DNA of 64,000 nt, taken from Flavobacteriales bacterium (GTDB lineage Bacteria; Bacteroidota; Bacteroidia; Flavobacteriales_F; PHOS-HE28). The stretch's first letter is position 1. The number at the start of each line of letters is the position of its first letter. Shown piece by piece: positions 46,113 to 54,850 of the stretch. The notes under the pieces are model-generated. The model worked only from the letters and a program-made list of their open reading frames with translations. It did no database searches and was not told the DNA's origin. The position numbers and the translations under genes were made by a program. The stretch is from positions 186,001-250,000 of the forward strand of contig JADKJM010000009.1 in NCBI GenBank assembly GCA_016721005.1, written 5' to 3'.

Positions 46113-47287
46113 CCACCTCCATTGGTACCGACCCGTTACTTCGGCCGTCCTCCACAAGGGGCAGATTGAAGGTCTACATGGGCATGAGCGCAGGCGTGGG
46201 AAAGACCTACCGCATGCTACAAGAGGCCCACCGCATGCTGGGCTCGGGCATCAATGTGCAGATCGGCTTTGTGGAAACGCACGGCCGCACAGAGACGCAC
46301 GCCCTGTTGGAAGGGCTGCCGCTGATCCCGATGCGTGAGACGTTCTACAAGGGAAAGCGCATGAAAGAGTTCGACCTGAACGCTACACTACTGCTCGCCC
46401 CGAAATGGGTGATCGTGGACGAACTGGCGCACACCAACATTCCCGGGAGCAAGAACCCCAAGCGCTGGCAGGATGTGTTGGACCTTATTGCAGCGGGCAT
46501 CAATGTGCTCACGGCCGTGAACATCCAGCACATCGAAAGCATCACGGAGGAGGTGAAGCGCATCACCGGTGTGGATGTGGCCGAGCGCGTGCCCGATACC
46601 TTCCTTCGCCACGCGGACGATGTGGTGAACATCGATCTTTCCGCAGAGGACCTGATCACACGCCTTCGGGAGGGCAAGATCTATGACCCGGCGAAAGTGG
46701 AGACCGCATTGAACAACTTCTTCCGGCCGGAGAAGATCCTTCAACTGCGCGAACTGGCCTTGAAGGAAGTGGCCGGCCAAGTGGAACGCAAAGTGGAGAC
46801 CGAGGTGGACCCGCCCAAACAACTGCGCCGCGAACGCCTTTTGGCCTGTATCAGCAGCAATCACAAGACCGCAGGGCGGATCATCCGGAAGACCGCACGA
46901 CTGGCGAACTACTACAACGCCGACTGGTACGTGCTCTATGTACAAACGCCTCGCGAAAGTTTCGATCGCATTCCCTTGGACCGGCAGCGCCATCTACTGA
47001 ACCACTTCAAGCTGGCCGTGGAATTGGGGGCCGAAGTGATCCAGGCCCAAAGCGGCGAAGCGTCCGGTATCGCAGTGTTGGCCAAGTTCCCCTTGAAGGT
47101 CCTCAACCTACAGGAGACCAGCGTTACCGAAGCAATATTGACCACCGTGCGGAACAAGAGCATAACGACGGTATGCATCGGCAAACCGCATTTCAATATC
47201 TTTCAGATCATCCTACGTTCGAACATCTTCAACAAATTGCTCAATGCCTTGTCCAGCAATAATGTGGACCTGATCATCCTCTCCTGA
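46109..47287 (+). CDS. kdpD: KdpD N-terminal sensor domain protein (no kinase)
   Basis: 392 residues starting at GTG 46109, which overlaps the porin stop. The KdpD domain has Walker A SAGVGKTY in GRLKVYMGMSAGVGKTYRML, Walker B WVIVDELAHTNIPGSKNPKR, and VNIQHIESI. A Usp-like domain (RLLACISSNHKTAGRII ... LILS) ends it. There are no membrane helices, HisKA or ATPase modules: E. coli KdpD has both parts in one protein of ~900 residues, so here they are split, with the kinase encoded 1 base downstream. It probably reports K+ or turgor state to that kinase. Confidence 0.92.
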   Translation: MTTSIGTDPLLRPSSTRGRLKVYMGMSAGVGKTYRMLQEAHRMLGSGINVQIGFVETHGRTETHALLEGLPLIPMRETFYKGKRMKEFDLNATLLLAPKWVIVDELAHTNIPGSKNPKRWQDVLDLIAAGINVLTAVNIQHIESITEEVKRITGVDVAERVPDTFLRHADDVVNIDLSAEDLITRLREGKIYDPAKVETALNNFFRPEKILQLRELALKEVAGQVERKVETEVDPPKQLRRERLLACISSNHKTAGRIIRKTARLANYYNADWYVLYVQTPRESFDRIPLDRQRHLLNHFKLAVELGAEVIQAQSGEASGIAVLAKFPLKVLNLQETSVTEAILTTVRNKSITTVCIGKPHFNIFQIILRSNIFNKLLNALSSNNVDLIILS

Positions 47288-47288
47288 A

Positions 47289-48950
47289 ATGACGCTCAGC
47301 ATTCGCAAACGGCTCACGCTGGGGACCCTCTTCCTATTCGCATTGCTGCTGTTGAGCTCCGGGATCGGCATCTACCAACTGGACCGGTTGAAAACAGATG
47401 CAAAGACGATCCTGACGGATAACTACGAGTCCATCAGGTATGTGCAAGCGATGCAGGAAGCGCTGTACCGGAACGATCCGGTAGCCTTTCGGGAACGGTT
47501 GGACCTTCAGGAAGGCAATGCCACCGAAGTGCGTGAGGCCGAGTTCAATGCCAACCTTCGTATGGACTTCGAAAATTGGAATGGCGCCTTCGATCAGGTG
47601 GGACGGTTGCACACGGACCTTACCGGCATTCTTCGCGTCAACCTGGACGCGATCAACCGCAAGAACGAAGCGGCGTTGGCCACCGCTAAAGCCGCCGAGC
47701 AGCGCCTTTGGGTCATCGGCGCATTGACCTTGGTGGTCGGTCTTGCTTTCAGCCTGGCCTTCCCTCGTTTGATCACCGAACCGATCGGGCGTTTGCGCAT
47801 CGCCGTGGAACAAGTGGCGAAGGGCAATTACAGGCATCGCATACCCATGTTCCGGGGCGATGAGCTTGGTGCTCTTGCAACATCCTTCAACGACATGTCC
47901 GCTCAATTGGAGCATTGGGAGAACAGCAACCTGGCGTTGATCATGACGGAGAAGAGCCGCGTGGAAGCTATTCTCAACAGCATTGTCAATGCGGCGTTCG
48001 GAGTGGATCTGCAAGGCCGTATCATCTTCGCCAACCTCAAGGCTGCGGAACTACTGGGTCTCGGTGAGGCGGAGCTGGTAGGCAGGACCATCGAGGATCT
48101 GATCGCACGCAACGACCTGCTCCGTTATGTGCTGGCCGATGGAGAAAGCCGTCCGTTCAAGGCCGTGGTCGGTGGCAAAGAACAGTACTTCACGAGCAGC
48201 CATTCGCCCATTCGAAGTGCGAAGGGTGAACTGGGTACGGTCCATCTACTGCACAACATCACTCCCTTCCAAGAACGCGATGAGGCACGAACGCATTTCC
48301 TCGCCACCATAAGCCACGAGTTGAAAACACCACTGGCCAGTACCGATCTGGGGCTGGGGTTGCTGGAATCCCGTTATCCGTTGAACGATGAGCAGCACGC
48401 CATACTTGAAGACCTGCGAAAGGACCACCAACGCTTGGTGCGCATCGTGAGTGAACTGCTGGACCTTACGCAGATCGAAACCGGCCGCATCCGAGTCACC
48501 CTCGGCGACCATGCCCTGATCGGGATCGTACACAAGGCTGTGAGTGCTTTGCATACCGCTGCCGATGCAAAGCAAGTGCGCATCGAGGTCGATCTGGAGT
48601 CAGAAGACCTGCTCGTGCATGCCGATACCGAAAAAGCATCCTGGGCACTCATCAACCTGTTGAGCAACGCCGTGCAGCACAGCCCACAAGCCGGGCTGGT
48701 CGCACTTACAACAAGGAAAGAAGGCAGCGCGGTATTGCTCTCGGTGACCGATCAAGGTGCAGGCCTGACGGACCAACAGCAGGCGCACCTCTTCGAACGT
48801 TTCAATCCCCATGCTAGCAGCGGCTCCGGCCTGGGTTTGTCCATCGCTCGCGACTTCATGCGTGCCATGAACGGCGATATCTCCCTGACCGCTTCCACCG
48901 CAAATGGATCGGTGTTCACCATCCGCTTCCCCGGCGCACCCACTGCATAG
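47289..48950 (+). CDS. Sensor histidine kinase partner of split KdpD
   Basis: 553 residues. Two membrane helices (TLGTLFLFALLLLSSGIGIY; LWVIGALTLVVGLAFSLAFP) flank a periplasmic four-helix sensor. HAMP (~175-225: ITEPIGRLRIAVEQVAKGNY), PAS (~225-340) and kinase core follow: H-box ATISHELKTPLASTDLGLGL, N-box ALINLLSNAVQHSP, G1 VTDQGAGL and G2 SGSGLGLSIA. It follows kdpD-N after one base and precedes the sigma54 regulator, so the three form the kdp control system. Confidence 0.92.
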   Translation: MTLSIRKRLTLGTLFLFALLLLSSGIGIYQLDRLKTDAKTILTDNYESIRYVQAMQEALYRNDPVAFRERLDLQEGNATEVREAEFNANLRMDFENWNGAFDQVGRLHTDLTGILRVNLDAINRKNEAALATAKAAEQRLWVIGALTLVVGLAFSLAFPRLITEPIGRLRIAVEQVAKGNYRHRIPMFRGDELGALATSFNDMSAQLEHWENSNLALIMTEKSRVEAILNSIVNAAFGVDLQGRIIFANLKAAELLGLGEAELVGRTIEDLIARNDLLRYVLADGESRPFKAVVGGKEQYFTSSHSPIRSAKGELGTVHLLHNITPFQERDEARTHFLATISHELKTPLASTDLGLGLLESRYPLNDEQHAILEDLRKDHQRLVRIVSELLDLTQIETGRIRVTLGDHALIGIVHKAVSALHTAADAKQVRIEVDLESEDLLVHADTEKASWALINLLSNAVQHSPQAGLVALTTRKEGSAVLLSVTDQGAGLTDQQQAHLFERFNPHASSGSGLGLSIARDFMRAMNGDISLTASTANGSVFTIRFPGAPTA

Positions 48951-48975
48951 CGCACCGCTGCTGTTACTTCGCGGT

Positions 48976-50307
48976 ATGACCGCCGCTCCCCGCCTGCTCA
49001 TCATCGATGACGAGCCCCAATTCCGCAACATGCTCCGGCGCGTGTTCGAGGGCGAAGGCTATGCGGTGACCACCGCAGAGACCGGTGCAATGGGCCTGTT
49101 GCGGATGAAGGAAGCGCCCTTCCGCGTGGTGCTCTGCGATGTGAAGTTGCCGGATGCCAACGGAGTGGAATTGACAAGTGCCCTGCGCTCGATCGCACCC
49201 ACCGCCGAAGTGGTGGTGATGACGGCCTTCGGCTCGATCCCCGATGCGGTGCAGGCCATGCGCAATGGTGCATTCCAATACCTGGTGAAGGGTGATGACA
49301 ATGCGAAGCTGTTGCCCACAGTGAGCGGTGCGCTCGAACAGGCGAAGCGCCGGGATGTCGTTCCGCACGAAGTCCCGTCGGATCCGTTCGCGGGTGTGAT
49401 CGGTCGCTCTCCCGCTATTCAGAAAACGATCGAACTGGCCCGGAAAGTAGCGCCCACAGAGGCCACAGTGCTTATGACAGGGACCACCGGCGTAGGGAAA
49501 GAAGTTTTCGCGAACGCTATCCATGCAGCCAGCGCACGAGCCGGACATGTAATGCTCGCCGTGAACTGTAGTGCGCTGAGCGGTGCGCTTTTGGAAAGTG
49601 AGCTCTTCGGCCACGTGGCAGGCGCCTTCACCGGTGCGGGAAAGGACAAAAAGGGATTGATCGAAGCAGCCAAAGGGGGGACGCTCTTCCTGGACGAGAT
49701 CGGGGAGATGCCGCTGGAGCTGCAGTCCAAATTGCTGCGCGTGCTCGAGACCGGCGATTACCTCCGCGTGGGCGATACCGTCCCCCGGAAGGTCGATGTC
49801 CGCTTCCTCGCCGCCACGCACCGCGACCTCTTGCAGGACAGCGCGAACGGCCGTTTCCGGGAGGACCTCTATTACCGGCTGGCCGCGTTCGTGATCCGCA
49901 TGCCCGCCTTGGCGGAACGGCCCATGGACATCGCCTTGCTTGCCAACTTCTTCCTCCAGCGCTTTGCCGCGAAACTCCGCAAACCCATCACCGGCATCGA
50001 TAATGCCACCTTGGAACTGTTGTCCGCACATGCTTGGCCGGGGCAAGTGCGCGAGCTGCGGAACGTGATCGAGCGCGCATGCATCTTGTGTGACGGACCA
50101 TTCTTGGATGCCCCTTCCCTGCCCCTTGAATTGCAGCGGTCCAGCAGCAATACATCCACCTCCCCGGAGTATGATCTCGAGCACGTGGAACGTGAGCATA
50201 TCCGGCGCGTGCTTCAGCACACCGGTGGCAACAAGACGTTGGCGGCGACTTTGCTGGGGATCGGGATCACCACACTGTATGCGAAGTTGAAGAAGTGGGA
50301 AGGGTGA
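48976..50307 (+). CDS. Sigma54-dependent response regulator of the kdp operon (replaces KdpE)
   Basis: 443 residues from ATG 48976 (MTAAPRLLIIDDEPQ). Receiver: phospho-Asp in RVVLCDVKLPDANG, Lys in YLVKGDD. AAA+ domain: Walker A GTTGVGKE, loop GAFTGA (full consensus), Walker B GTLFLDEIGE, and GRFREDLYYRL. The C-terminal Fis-like HTH is GGNKTLAATLLGIGITTLYA. KdpE of E. coli is an OmpR-type regulator; here the linked regulator is NtrC-type, so kdp is predicted to use a sigma54 promoter. A weak candidate lies at 40476-40491. Confidence 0.93.
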   Translation: MTAAPRLLIIDDEPQFRNMLRRVFEGEGYAVTTAETGAMGLLRMKEAPFRVVLCDVKLPDANGVELTSALRSIAPTAEVVVMTAFGSIPDAVQAMRNGAFQYLVKGDDNAKLLPTVSGALEQAKRRDVVPHEVPSDPFAGVIGRSPAIQKTIELARKVAPTEATVLMTGTTGVGKEVFANAIHAASARAGHVMLAVNCSALSGALLESELFGHVAGAFTGAGKDKKGLIEAAKGGTLFLDEIGEMPLELQSKLLRVLETGDYLRVGDTVPRKVDVRFLAATHRDLLQDSANGRFREDLYYRLAAFVIRMPALAERPMDIALLANFFLQRFAAKLRKPITGIDNATLELLSAHAWPGQVRELRNVIERACILCDGPFLDAPSLPLELQRSSSNTSTSPEYDLEHVEREHIRRVLQHTGGNKTLAATLLGIGITTLYAKLKKWEG

Positions 50308-50494
50308 CAGGAGGCTTCAAGCCGGAACAAGCGCCCCGCAGCGCGATCTCCACCAAGGCCGAGCGGTTCTCCTTGCACGACCGCGCTGGGCCAGCGCTCG
50401 GATCTGGTGTTGGTGCAGGGCGATCCCCGTGTCACGATCCGGGATACGCTTTCGGTACGTGGTGTCTGGAAACTGGGGGTGCGGCGGGTCGGGC

Positions 50495-50645
50495 AGGTAC
50501 CGTGATGTGGCCCAGCGCCGGAAGTGCATGCCCACGTGGCTGTTCACCCAGTACCCCACCGCAATGATCAATCTCGAGGTTGTTGTATTCACTGTCACGC
50601 TTCACCAGTCGGCGCACCTCCCGTTGACCTGTTGCAAAGAGCGCA
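50495..50645 (-). pseudogene. RhuM-family (virulence RhuM) remnant
   Basis: Two minus frames together read REVRRLVKRDSEYNNLE, then IIAVGYWVNSHVGMHFRRWA, which matches the RhuM core 'Y-N-L-D-x-I-I-x-V-G-Y-R-V-x-S-x-R-G-x-F-R-x-W-A'. A frame change near 50573 and loss of both ends make it a remnant. RhuM proteins are often found in genomic islands. The rest of 50308-50692 has no recognisable gene. Confidence 0.55.
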
Positions 50646-50692
50646 ACAGTTGGCTCCCGTGGCCGAGCATCACAAGGAGCCACCTTCCGCTG

Positions 50693-51133
50693 TTACTTCC
50701 CGGCCTTGTAATGGTGCAGTGCGAAACGGTTCCAGCCCTTCTTCGTCCTGCTCTCCACCGCCCAGTTGAAGCCACCCGCTTCGTTCGGCCAATAGATCTG
50801 GCGCGCGATACCGGCAGGCATCTTCGCTTCGAAGCAGATGGCGTCGGTGTGGATGTCCGGCGCGCTGCTGAGCACGCCGGTGCTGCGCTTGCCGTCCGAG
50901 GTGAAGGACCAGAAGGAGAGCGTACCGTCGTCCACGCCGAAGATCGCATGCTCTTCATACGCGCCCTTGCCGAAGCTCCACGTACAATCCAAGGTGATGT
51001 ACTTCTCGCCGAGCACCGGCTTGAACACGCGCGTACACTTCACCTTGCCCATCGGCGAGTCTGCGCTTGCTACCCAACTGCCGATCAATGGGGCCAGCGG
51101 ACCAAGTTTGCCGCGTCCTTTCTTCCAGGTCAT
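50693..51133 (-). CDS. Uncharacterised protein, DUF1579-like
   Basis: 146 residues, cytoplasmic. Strand-rich: LAPLIGSWVASADSPMGKVK, VFKPVLGEKYITLDCTWSFG, FGVDDGTLSFWSFTSDGKRS, FEAKMPAGIARQIYWPNEAG. The G-x-W start and the 'H-A-I-F-G-x-D' centre recall small lipocalin-like heme/ligand-binding families (DUF1579 and similar). The function is unknown and the family call is weak. Confidence 0.6.
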   Translation of the reverse strand: MTWKKGRGKLGPLAPLIGSWVASADSPMGKVKCTRVFKPVLGEKYITLDCTWSFGKGAYEEHAIFGVDDGTLSFWSFTSDGKRSTGVLSSAPDIHTDAICFEAKMPAGIARQIYWPNEAGGFNWAVESRTKKGWNRFALHHYKAGK

Positions 51134-51279
51134 CTTCGGGGGATGAGGGTTATGTGACCAAGGTAGCGGTCATCACATCCACTTTAATTTCGAAGGGGAC
51201 AGCTGTCGGTAAGCTGAGTACGTTTTGAAGGCGCGGTCCCCGAGGACGGCAGATCAACCGAAGACCCGGCACAAGGCCA

Positions 51280-51921
51280 TCATTCGGTCGGGGGCGGAAG
51301 GTCCCAGGGCTTCACGCTGCCACCGGGTGTGCGCGTGGGGCGCAGGCCATCCGCCCGCTGCTGGTCCAAACGGTCCATCTGTTCCAACTGCTCATCGAAG
51401 AGCTTGCCGTGATCCACGAAGGTGATGAGCTGAGCCAGCTTGTGGGGTACCACCCACTTGCCGATGATGTAGCCGTGTCGCACGCCCACGCGCACTTCGT
51501 CGTTGTCCAGGCAATACTCCATGCCGAAGTCCATGTTCTCCCGAATGAACTCCTTCATGCGGGAAAGACCGTCACCGGTACGGTTGAAGCGGGCGGCGTA
51601 CTGCTCGAATACATGGTGGCTGATGTGGAAGCACACCCCATCCTGTACGATGCGGGCCGCGCGATAGTAGCCATCCGCGCCCCGGTACCACACGAAGGGA
51701 GCGATCTGCAGCACCTTCTTCGTGGGCAATATGGCCACCAGCCAATTGTTCCCCTCGTGCGAACGGTACTCGTGCAGCTGGGGTTGCAGGCGCACGGACT
51801 TGTCCTTGCGCACGCTGCGCTGCAAACGCTCAATGGGCTGCTTCAGCTTGTTCCACATGGCGGGCATATCGCGGAAGGCTTCGCGCACCACTTGCTCCGG
51901 GCTATGTGTTTGAACGATCAT
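51280..51921 (-). CDS. Uncharacterised 213-aa protein
   Basis: MIVQTHSPEQVVREAFRDMP begins a soluble protein with a basic region (IERLQRSVRKDKSVRLQPQL), then HISHHVFEQYAARFNRTGDG and REENM-type segment EFIRENMDFGMEYC, ending FVDHGKLFDEQLEQMDRLDQ and a Pro-rich tail. The HISxHxxxQYxxR part resembles the central strip seen in some small phage/plasmid proteins of unknown function. No catalytic site recognisable. Well-formed codon usage supports it being real. Confidence 0.6.
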   Translation of the reverse strand: MIVQTHSPEQVVREAFRDMPAMWNKLKQPIERLQRSVRKDKSVRLQPQLHEYRSHEGNNWLVAILPTKKVLQIAPFVWYRGADGYYRAARIVQDGVCFHISHHVFEQYAARFNRTGDGLSRMKEFIRENMDFGMEYCLDNDEVRVGVRHGYIIGKWVVPHKLAQLITFVDHGKLFDEQLEQMDRLDQQRADGLRPTRTPGGSVKPWDLPPPTE

Positions 51922-52266
51922 GGTTTCGCGACTTCAACGGAATGCGCCGGGCCGGGGTTCTCCCCTTCAACGCAAGTGCGGGAGGAAACGTGTATGGGCG
52001 GAAGGCTGTCGGGGAAACTCCCATCGGGAGCGGCGTTACCTCCGGTCCGGTCCGGCGAACGCCCGTGGTCGGCCATTCTCAAGATGGGTCATGGACAACC
52101 AGACGCAGGGTCCCGAAGACGGAGACCCGGTGCAGGTTTGAAAGGCCGCTGAAACGGGTTGCCATCCGCAGGATCGAACGGCACTTACCATGGGATGTGA
52201 GCGTTGTGATCATGGCGGAGCCGTGCTTGTGCGATCGAACCCGATGAACACCCCGGCCCGGAAGCC
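51922..52266. other. Intergenic region, no gene seen
   Basis: 345 bases between the 51280 gene and the minisatellite gene. Open frames here are short and overlap on both strands with no protein-like features. Likely the divergent promoter region; I see no clear motif. Confidence 0.5.
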
Positions 52267-52845
52267 ATGATCGAGATGGGATCGGCGACAGCCTCCGATA
52301 TCACCTCTTCAGCTTATGAGTTCACGGCATCACCTCATGAGTTTACGGCACAACCTCTTGAGTTCAGGGCACAACCTCTTGAGTTCACGGCTCAACCTCT
52401 TGAGTTCATGGCTCAACCTCTTGTGGTCACGGCACAACCTCTTGAGTTCATGGCTCAACCTCTTGAGGTCACGGCACAACCTCTTGAGTTCATGGCTCAA
52501 CCTCTTGAGTTCACGGCACAACCTCTTGAGTTCACGGCTCAACCTCTTGAGGTCACGGCACAACCTCTTGAGTTCATGGCTCAACCTCTTGAGTTCATGG
52601 CTCAAGCTCTTGAGTTCACGGCACAACCTCTTGAGTTCACGGCTCAAGCTCATGAGTTTACGGCTCAACCTCTTGAGGTCGTGGCTCAACCTCATGAGGT
52701 GACGGCTCAACCTCTTGAGGTCACGGCTTCAACTAACGAGGTCGCGACTCAGCCAAAAAGGAGGCCGCTAGGCTGGTCCCGCCTTGAAGGACAAGCACTT
52801 ATGCTGCTCCGAGACGCACTGCGCAACGAACCCGGAACAGCATGA
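52267..52845 (+). CDS. Minisatellite-encoded heptad-repeat protein
   Basis: 192 residues, of which ~140 are tandem copies of AQPLEFT (variants with LEVT, LEFM, HEFT) encoded by 21-bp DNA repeats, followed by a non-repetitive tail RPLGWSRLEGQALMLLRDAL. No signal peptide. Because the unit is 21 bp, the other plus frame (LLSSRHN...) and the minus frame (LKRLSRE...) are also open, so the direction is uncertain; I prefer this one for its start and unique tail. Function unknown; it may not be translated at all. Confidence 0.45.
   Translation: MIEMGSATASDITSSAYEFTASPHEFTAQPLEFRAQPLEFTAQPLEFMAQPLVVTAQPLEFMAQPLEVTAQPLEFMAQPLEFTAQPLEFTAQPLEVTAQPLEFMAQPLEFMAQALEFTAQPLEFTAQAHEFTAQPLEVVAQPHEVTAQPLEVTASTNEVATQPKRRPLGWSRLEGQALMLLRDALRNEPGTA
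52316..52742. repeat. 21-bp tandem repeat array, ~20 copies
   Basis: Unit CTCAACCTCTTGAGTTCACGG, with the inner palindrome CTCAA-CCTC-TTGAG in most copies. Changes are mostly at a few fixed positions (GTT/GTC, ACG/ATG, CTC/CAC), so copies diverged by point changes. 21 bp is two helical turns, so any bound protein would line up on one face. Not CRISPR: there are no spacers. Confidence 0.9.
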
Positions 52846-52929
52846 GCACCAATTTCACCATGCGAACACTGCACGGCACCGGGTGATGCGTACGACGGTG
52901 AAGTCTTAAGTGCGCCTTCACCTGAACAC

Positions 52930-53836
52930 CTACCCGAACAACCTCGGCTGCGGATCATCCGGTGGTTTCACGTAGCGGTACTCGTTCGGGTCGTTGGGGT
53001 CTTGGAGTCCTCCCCCGGATGAAGCTCCGGGGCAGGCTCCCCTGTTGATCGTATCGCTCACCAAACTCATCGTCGCGGGCATGCCGGTAGTGAGTTGCGT
53101 GGTGGTAAAGCGTAGGTCGGCCCATCCGTGACTGGTGAGGGCATTGCTACGGCGCTTGTCGCGCTCCACGGCTTCGGGTGCCATGTGGTAAGTATCGCCG
53201 TCGCATTCGATGTCGATGTTGCGCTCTTTGCAGAAGACGGCGAAATCCAGCTTGAACCCCCGGCTCGGGGGCCGGGGTAAACTCCGACGGCCCACAGTGA
53301 TGTCGTATTGCCGTTCTGCTGGGATGCCCGCACGGAGCAACTCTGCCCACATCAGTTCCTCCAGCGGGCTTTCGGAAAAGAGGAAGTTGATCTCTGGCGC
53401 GGTGAGGAGCTTCTCCAAGGTGGTGGGAATGAAGAGCAGGCGCCGTGGCTTGCGGCTGGGGATCACGCGCGGCAATTCCTGAAGGTCCTTGCAGCCCACC
53501 ACGTAGTAGTCCGTATCGGCGTTGGGGTGGTCCGGCTGGCCGGGCAGTATCTCCTTGCGCTTCCGGATCACCAAGCTGCTGATGGGCGCATACCAACGCA
53601 CTGTGCATGCCTCCGCGCCGAAGGCCATGGGAAAGTAGAAGGCGATCCGGCTATGGCGGGACAGGTTGTGCTGTGAGGGTGCCCGTGCGGACCAGCTCGG
53701 GTGCGGAACGAACGGGGATGCGGTAGATGCCTTGCCCACGCGCGAGGCGCCAATCTGCTACGGTGGGCAGCAGCGCAACGAGGACGGTGTTGGGCGAGGG
53801 TGCGGGGCCTTTCACTTTCGGAAAGTACGGCCGCAT
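52930..53836 (-). pseudogene. DUF559/Vsr-like nuclease-domain protein, frameshifted
   Basis: Two minus frames make one protein of ~300 residues. First frame from ATG 53836: VKGPAPSPNTVLVALLPTVA ... GIYRIPVRSAPELVRTGTLT. A one-base shift near 53675 leads to HNLSRHSRIAFYFPMAFGAE, then the nuclease part: SPLEELMWAELLRAG, FKLDFAVFCKERNIDIECDG (PD-(D/E)xK aspartate and E-x-D), DTYHMAPEAVERDKRRSNAL. Family members are Vsr-like endonucleases. It ends the putative defence operon, 21 bases after the restriction gene. Broken, or read error. Confidence 0.7.
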
Positions 53837-53857
53837 GCGCTCAAGTCACGGAACCTC

Positions 53858-54850
53858 TCAATACGGTCCCATGAACCTTGGCCCGTTCAAGTGCTGCAAA
53901 TGGTCCGGGCGGTCAGCTGTCCACACCTCCGTTTCGAATGCAATGTCGTGGGCGACTTTGGCGTGATCCTTACGAGTCAAGAAAGCCGTGACATACACCA
54001 CGCCCACCCTGCAATTCGCCAAGAGCTTTTTGAGTTCCATAAGACGTAACTCGGAGATGTGACCGAAACTGTGGACGGCCTCAATGACGAACAGCCAATT
54101 CTTCGTCTTGCTATAGGCGACAACATCGGGCAACTTACCGTGACCCGGCTCCGGAACGCGCAATTCTCGCAAGCGGTCGCGCTCTATGTGAAGATCTTTG
54201 TCGTTGGTATCACCCACATACAACACCTCTGCTCCGTAGCCCCAGCGTTGAAGAAATTCTTCGATGATCGCCTTGTGAAGTTGGTTGTGTTTGCCAAGCG
54301 ACAATTCAAGTTTGAGACCACCTGGCAACGTCACCGGAATACGTTCCATGTCGCGCTTGCGGAGAAGCGATTCGGCAAGGCTCGGACGATTCTTGTTGAA
54401 GGCTGCGAGGTTCTTGGCCCAAGCCGGTGTTCCGTAGGTGCGAATGAGTGTAGCGAAGTCAGGGGCAAGCGCATAGCCGCGCGTTGGGTCGTTCGTTGCC
54501 CGACCCGGATTGTCGCCGCTGTTGACGATGAGGCCAGCGACAACGGCCAGCTTCAAGTCCTTCCGGCGCACATCGTCGTATGAACCCGACGAGATGTTCT
54601 CCTCGAAATGCTTGTTCACGAACGGAATGACCTCCCGTGTCTTCAGGTGTCGGCCATCCTTGGCGCTCTTGGCTTCGCTCCACTTCTTCGTAACGCCTGC
54701 AACGGCCATCATGCACGCAGCCATGCGTTCGCGACGGCGGATCGGTTCCGCTGCTGCCGGTATGCCAACAGCGATCAGGATCTCCAACGCTTCATTGAGG
54801 ATGCGCTTCACCGCGCGGCCCTTCGTGCTCTCGGCCAAGTAGTCCTTCAT
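53858..54850 (-). CDS. BsuBI/PstI-type restriction endonuclease
   Basis: 330 residues. The C-terminal half matches the BsuBI_PstI_RE family: LELSLGKHNQLHKAIIEEFL, GAEVLYVGDTNDKDLHIERD, the catalytic KLPDVVAYSKTKNWLFVIEA (PD ... E-A) and VGVVYVTAFLTRKDHAKVAH. The N-terminal half (MKDYLAESTKGRAVKRILNE, FVNKHFEENISSGSYDDVRR) is the usual DNA-recognition helical part. Family enzymes cut CTGCAG, with N6-adenine methyltransferases as partners. Here the neighbour is an m5C methyltransferase, so the site is uncertain. Overlaps the methyltransferase stop by one base. Confidence 0.9.
   Translation of the reverse strand: MKDYLAESTKGRAVKRILNEALEILIAVGIPAAAEPIRRRERMAACMMAVAGVTKKWSEAKSAKDGRHLKTREVIPFVNKHFEENISSGSYDDVRRKDLKLAVVAGLIVNSGDNPGRATNDPTRGYALAPDFATLIRTYGTPAWAKNLAAFNKNRPSLAESLLRKRDMERIPVTLPGGLKLELSLGKHNQLHKAIIEEFLQRWGYGAEVLYVGDTNDKDLHIERDRLRELRVPEPGHGKLPDVVAYSKTKNWLFVIEAVHSFGHISELRLMELKKLLANCRVGVVYVTAFLTRKDHAKVAHDIAFETEVWTADRPDHLQHLNGPRFMGPY

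Noticed and set aside
52316..52742. CRISPR array
   Set aside because: Units are directly tandem without spacers, and the 21-bp unit varies by point changes.
53059..53676. Other open frames around the DUF559 gene
   Set aside because: They are shadows in GC-rich DNA; only the minus frames join into a known nuclease fold.
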